In this document: positions 7,493 to 9,646 of the stretch, one piece after another | Layout of the letters: every line of letters begins with the position of its first letter | Numbering within the stretch: the first letter of the stretch is position 1 | From: an uncultured Clostridia bacterium | GTDB lineage: Bacteria > Bacillota > Clostridia > Oscillospirales > Acutalibacteraceae | NCBI GenBank assembly: GCA_944381295.1 | Contig: CALWKP010000156.1 | Span: forward strand, 1-9,646 | Length of the DNA: 9,646 nt | Direction of reading: 5' to 3' | Made by a program: the position numbers and the translations under genes | The notes under the pieces: model-generated | Told to the model about the DNA's origin: nothing | Database searches by the model: none | The model's input: the letters and a program-made list of their open reading frames with translations, nothing else

Positions 7493-7600
7493 ATGGAAAA
7501 CAGAAGCGCAAGAACACTTGAAGCTATTGGAAGATTGTGCTATAATTTATTTAAAATGATAAGATGTTTTTGGGAGAAGTATCCTTGATCTGTTTTCCAT
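7493..7600. repeat. 11-bp perfect inverted repeat in the divergent control region
   Basis: ATGGAAAACAG (7493-7503) and CTGTTTTCCAT (7590-7600) are exact reverse complements separated by 86 bases. The right copy directly adjoins the minus-strand -10 element, covering its start-site region. It could be a pair of operator half-sites that loop the DNA, or a long-range stem in the UroD-like gene leader RNA. Confidence 0.6.
7518..7546 (+). promoter_or_regulatory. Probable promoter of the AraC-family gene
   Basis: TTGAAG (7518-7523), a 17-base spacer and a perfect TATAAT (7541-7546), with an extended -10 TG two bases upstream, make a strong sigma-A-type promoter. Transcription should start near 7553, giving a leader of about 150 bases before the ATG at 7706. 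Confidence 0.75.
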
Positions 7601-7610
7601 TATAGCACAA
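7599..7610 (-). promoter_or_regulatory. Probable -10 region of the UroD-like/GH31 unit promoter
   Basis: On the minus strand this reads TTGTGCTATAAT: a perfect TATAAT with an extended TG. No good -35 is found 16-18 bases upstream, as is common for promoters needing an AraC-type activator. The start would be near 7592, leaving a leader of about 175 bases. The 12 bases are an exact inverted copy of 7535-7546, the -10 region of the opposing promoter. Confidence 0.6.
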
Positions 7611-7654
7611 ACAAAAACCATAGGATAGAACGATTGCTTTTCTTTTAGCACAAA
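7603..7654. repeat. Direct repeat TAGCACAAA upstream of the minus promoter
   Basis: TAGCACAAA occurs at 7603-7611 and 7646-7654, 43 bases apart (about four helical turns). The inner copy overlaps the minus-strand extended -10 and the outer copy lies upstream of it. These are candidate activator half-sites, possibly for the neighbouring AraC protein. Confidence 0.4.
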
Positions 7655-7675
7655 TTTGATATTCCCCGCGGGGCT

Positions 7676-7705
7676 GTCGTCTCCGGAAAGAAAGAAGGGG
7701 ACGAC
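7676..7705 (+). promoter_or_regulatory. Hairpin covering the ribosome-binding site of the AraC gene
   Basis: GTCGTCTCC (7676-7684) pairs with GGGGACGAC (7697-7705), nine pairs with one G-U wobble, around a 12-base purine loop. The 3' arm holds most of the Shine-Dalgarno AAGGGG (7695-7700) and ends at the base before the ATG. Just upstream, CCCCGCGGGG (7664-7673) is a perfect palindrome whose CCCC could also pair with the same GGGG. This could limit translation of the regulator. Confidence 0.6.
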
Positions 7706-8575
7706 ATGGATTTAGCGATTTTAGAGCCTACCAGACATGGGACCGAACAAAAAAATATTGCATTTTATGATCATCCTGATCCTAAAAACACATCGATGAC
7801 CGGACATTTCCCGGCGCACTGGCATAAAGAATATGAAATTATTTATGTGACAGAAGGCCCGGTTGTATTTCAGTTGAATGGAAAAGAGCAGGCGGTAAAC
7901 ACCGGAGAAGCATTGATCGTGAACAGGAATGTGATTCATTCTTGTACGCCGCCGCAGCGAAGATTTCATTATATCTGCGTGGTATTTGGGGAACAATACT
8001 TATTCCCCGGGACAGCAGATCCTTTATATGAAGAATATTTTTTGCCGCTGCATGCGGGGAGAAAAAGTTTTCCCGCATATATTAGTGGCGGAGGATGGCA
8101 GGAAGAAATGCTGGAATGTATCCGGGAGCTATGCCGAAGCGGATTAAAAAAGGAACGCGGATGCGAGTTGGAATGGAGGATGCTGCTGCTGAAAGTGGTG
8201 CACATTGCCTACCGGAATAACATTTTTGAAAAGCAGAGAGAGCCGCAGGGAAGCGGGATTGCAGCGGTACGGGCGGCATTGCTGACGATTCAGGATAATT
8301 ATGCGGAACCGATTCGCATCAGTGATTTGGCAGAGAGGTCCGGGTTTTCGGTGGAGCATTTTTGCCGGATATTCAAGCGGATTGTGGGGAAAACGCCGAC
8401 GGAATATCTTCTTGCACAAAGGATTCGGGCAGCGGAATATCGGTTGACCCGGACAACAGAAAGCATTTCGGAGATTGCGTCGGAGAGTGGATTTGATGAT
8501 ATCAACTATTTTTCACGCTGTTTTAAGAAAGTCCATGCAATGACGCCGAGCCAATATCGGAAAGATTTTTCGTAA
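7706..8575 (+). CDS. AraC-family transcriptional regulator with N-terminal cupin sensor
   Basis: DNA-binding regulator of 289 residues, probably responding to a sugar. The N-terminal half is a cupin: HFPAHWHKEYEIIYVTEGPVVFQLNGKEQAVNTGEALIVNRNVIHS at about 34-79 carries the usual HxH start, the Gly turns and the ligand-side strand. The last 100 residues form the AraC/XylS two-helix-turn-helix unit: IRISDLAERSGFSVEHFCRIFKRIVGKTPTEYLLAQRIRAAEYRL, then ISEIASESGFDDINYFSRCFKKVHAMTPSQYRK. The ATG at 7706 follows AAGGGG by five bases, in a region that can fold into a hairpin. It lies between the UroD-like/GH31 unit (divergent) and the solute-binding protein gene (downstream, same strand), so it most likely activates one or both. 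The effector is unknown. Confidence 0.95.
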   Translation: MDLAILEPTRHGTEQKNIAFYDHPDPKNTSMTGHFPAHWHKEYEIIYVTEGPVVFQLNGKEQAVNTGEALIVNRNVIHSCTPPQRRFHYICVVFGEQYLFPGTADPLYEEYFLPLHAGRKSFPAYISGGGWQEEMLECIRELCRSGLKKERGCELEWRMLLLKVVHIAYRNNIFEKQREPQGSGIAAVRAALLTIQDNYAEPIRISDLAERSGFSVEHFCRIFKRIVGKTPTEYLLAQRIRAAEYRLTRTTESISEIASESGFDDINYFSRCFKKVHAMTPSQYRKDFS

Positions 8576-8781
8576 AGGACAAGCTTTTCTGGGGGATTCG
8601 GCAGCCGGGCACGGTGAACGGCCTGTTGGTTGCAGATGTGCACGAAACCTGTTTTCACGTGATCGTACGTTTACCTGTTAGTGTGTGAAATTGTCATAAT
8701 TTCTATCGGAAAATCATTATTTAATCATAAATTCGATCTTTTACGCATGATTATATGATAAAAATCAAAACATTCCGGAAA
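8576..8781. other. Intergenic region after the AraC gene, AT-rich, with weak promoter-like and hairpin signals
   Basis: No gene is seen. Close to the AraC stop, GCAGCC (8601-8606) can pair with GGTTGC (8628-8633) around an inner GGC/GCC, but no T-run follows, so a terminator is not established. TTGTCATAAT (8691-8700) resembles an extended -10 with a poor -35 and could be a secondary start for the downstream gene. TAATCAT (8722-8728) and ATGATTA (8747-8753) are a seven-bp inverted repeat with an 18-base spacer, and may be an operator or chance. Confidence 0.4.
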
Positions 8782-8823
8782 AGTGCAATTTTTTCATGTA
8801 ATAGTGCATTTCCTATTTGTTAA
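8782..8823 (+). promoter_or_regulatory. Tandem 21-bp repeat, candidate AraC-type operator
   Basis: Two adjoining units, each starting AGTGCA (8782-8802 and 8803-8823), match at 13 of 21 positions. Known AraC-family sites are often two direct half-sites one unit of about 21 bp apart, with the second touching the -35 region. Here the second unit ends 14 bases before the probable -10 (8837), so the geometry fits activation of the solute-binding protein gene. Binding by the neighbouring regulator is inference. Confidence 0.5.
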
Positions 8824-8836
8824 TAAAAAGTTAAAA

Positions 8837-8842
8837 TATAGT
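8837..8842 (+). promoter_or_regulatory. Probable -10 element of the solute-binding protein gene
   Basis: TATAGT matches the -10 consensus at five of six positions. With a 17-base spacer the -35 would be TATTTG (8814-8819), a poor match, as expected for an activator-dependent promoter. The start would be near 8849, leaving a leader of about 48 bases. Confidence 0.5.
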
Positions 8843-8896
8843 CACCGATTAAAACTTTGGCAAATAGAAACCTGAAAAAAGGAAGGAGATTCACAC

Positions 8897-9646
8897 ATGT
8901 TGAAAAAAATTCTTTGTGGTTTGCTTGCCGCTGCGATGGCTTTGACCGTATTCGCAGGATGCTCTTCCGATGAGGGCACTTCCTCTGCAGAGGGTTCTTC
9001 CGATACTGGTTCCAGCGAAACAACATCCGGTGACGCAGGTTCTTCGGAATCCACTGGCGAAGCTACCAGCCTGAGACTCGCACTGTGGGATTATGAAACC
9101 GTAGGCTACGATAAGGCTATGGTCGAAGCGTTCCAGGAAGCGAATCCGGACATCACGGTTGAAGTTACCTCCACCCCGAACGCCGACTATGCCAGCAAGA
9201 TCTCCGTTATGCTCGCCGGCGGCGACAATGTCGATGTGTACTACATCAAGTCCAACACCGACTACCCGACCTTCGTAATGAGGGAATTCGTTCTGAACCT
9301 CGACGATCTGATCGCTCAGAACAACTTTGATCTCGAACCCTATGGCACTGTTCTCGATCAGCATTACAGGATGGATGGCAGCCTCTATGCTCTGCCGTAC
9401 AGGACCAACGACTGGGTACTGTTCTACAACAAGACCATCTTTGACAATGCCGGCGTAGAATATCCGTCCAACGACATGACTTGGGAAGAAGTTGCCGAAC
9501 TCGCGAAGCAGGTTACTTCCGGTGAAGGCGGCAGCAAGATCTACGGCATGTACTATCAGCCGAAGGTATCCTTCATCCTCCCGTTCATGGTTGGCAAGAT
9601 CGACAACTATGACAACATGACCAGCGATTTCTCTGAATTGCAGTAT
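8897..9646 (+). CDS. Extracellular sugar-type ABC solute-binding lipoprotein, 3'-partial
   Basis: Lipid-anchored binding protein (family 1, sugar type) that captures a carbohydrate for an ABC importer; the permeases are expected beyond the right edge. The 250 codons in the window have no stop. The signal peptide is MLKKILCGLLAAAMALTVFAGC, with the lipobox cysteine at residue 22; Phe at -3 is slightly unusual. A flexible Ser/Gly/Glu/Thr linker spans about 23-57. The mature domain starts LRLALWDYETVGYDKAMVEAFQEANPDITVEV, the classic opening of this family, then ADYASKISVMLAGGDNVDVYYI and LYALPYRTNDWVLFYNKTIFDNAGV. GGAAGGAG (8881-8888) lies eight bases before the ATG. C-ending codons such as AAC, GAC, TAC and ATC dominate more than in neighbouring genes, suggesting high expression. 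Its position downstream of AraC and near GH31 points to an oligosaccharide substrate. Confidence 0.93.
   Translation, partial: MLKKILCGLLAAAMALTVFAGCSSDEGTSSAEGSSDTGSSETTSGDAGSSESTGEATSLRLALWDYETVGYDKAMVEAFQEANPDITVEVTSTPNADYASKISVMLAGGDNVDVYYIKSNTDYPTFVMREFVLNLDDLIAQNNFDLEPYGTVLDQHYRMDGSLYALPYRTNDWVLFYNKTIFDNAGVEYPSNDMTWEEVAELAKQVTSGEGGSKIYGMYYQPKVSFILPFMVGKIDNYDNMTSDFSELQY

Noticed and set aside
8891..9364. 157-codon minus-strand frame over the binding protein start
   Set aside because: The + strand carries a textbook lipoprotein signal and binding-protein sequence with a good ribosome site. The antisense frame is a codon-bias shadow.

Overview
The window looks like a chromosomal stretch from a low-to-mid GC member of the Clostridia (Bacillota), possibly a gut Oscillospiraceae/Ruminococcaceae-type organism. 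The reasons are strong AGGAGG-type ribosome sites, a lipoprotein signal with a long Ser/Gly/Glu linker, extended -10 promoters (TGnTATAAT), and a MacA/MacB-like exporter without any outer-membrane partner. The exact taxon cannot be read from the sequence.

Region 1 (1-3643, + strand) is a tightly coupled three-gene exporter operon. It holds a membrane-fusion adaptor (5' end probably cut by the window edge), an ABC ATPase whose ATG overlaps the adaptor's stop by one base, and a MacB/FtsX-type permease overlapping the ATPase by 17 bases. The adaptor carries two barrel-sandwich/lipoyl modules and a Gly/Met-rich C-terminal tail.

Region 2 (3644-4193) is a 550-base convergent intergenic stretch. 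It has a 27-bp near-perfect stem-loop, a second 14-bp hairpin, a GC-rich stretch with several possible pairings but no convincing gene, and a strong terminator placed to serve both directions, best for the minus strand.

Region 3 (4194-7415, - strand) is a two-gene unit transcribed leftward. It encodes a uroporphyrinogen-decarboxylase-superfamily protein with MtaA-like zinc ligands, followed by a GH31 alpha-glycosidase. The glycosidase is split by a single in-frame TGA where a Trp codon is expected, so it is a nonsense pseudogene, a strain variant or a sequencing error. Region 4 (7416-7705) is the control region between this unit and a divergent AraC-family regulator. Two extended -10 promoters face each other there, with repeats around them, and a hairpin overlaps the regulator's ribosome site.

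Region 5 (7706-9646, + strand) holds the cupin-AraC regulator, a 321-base AT-rich regulatory region with a 21-bp tandem repeat next to a probable promoter, and the start of a sugar-type ABC solute-binding lipoprotein that runs off the window. Regions 3-5 together read as a glycan-use locus: the binding protein captures an oligosaccharide, GH31 trims an alpha-linked residue, AraC senses the sugar, and the UroD-like protein has an unknown and possibly methyl-transfer role. No phage, transposase, CRISPR array, tRNA or rRNA was seen.
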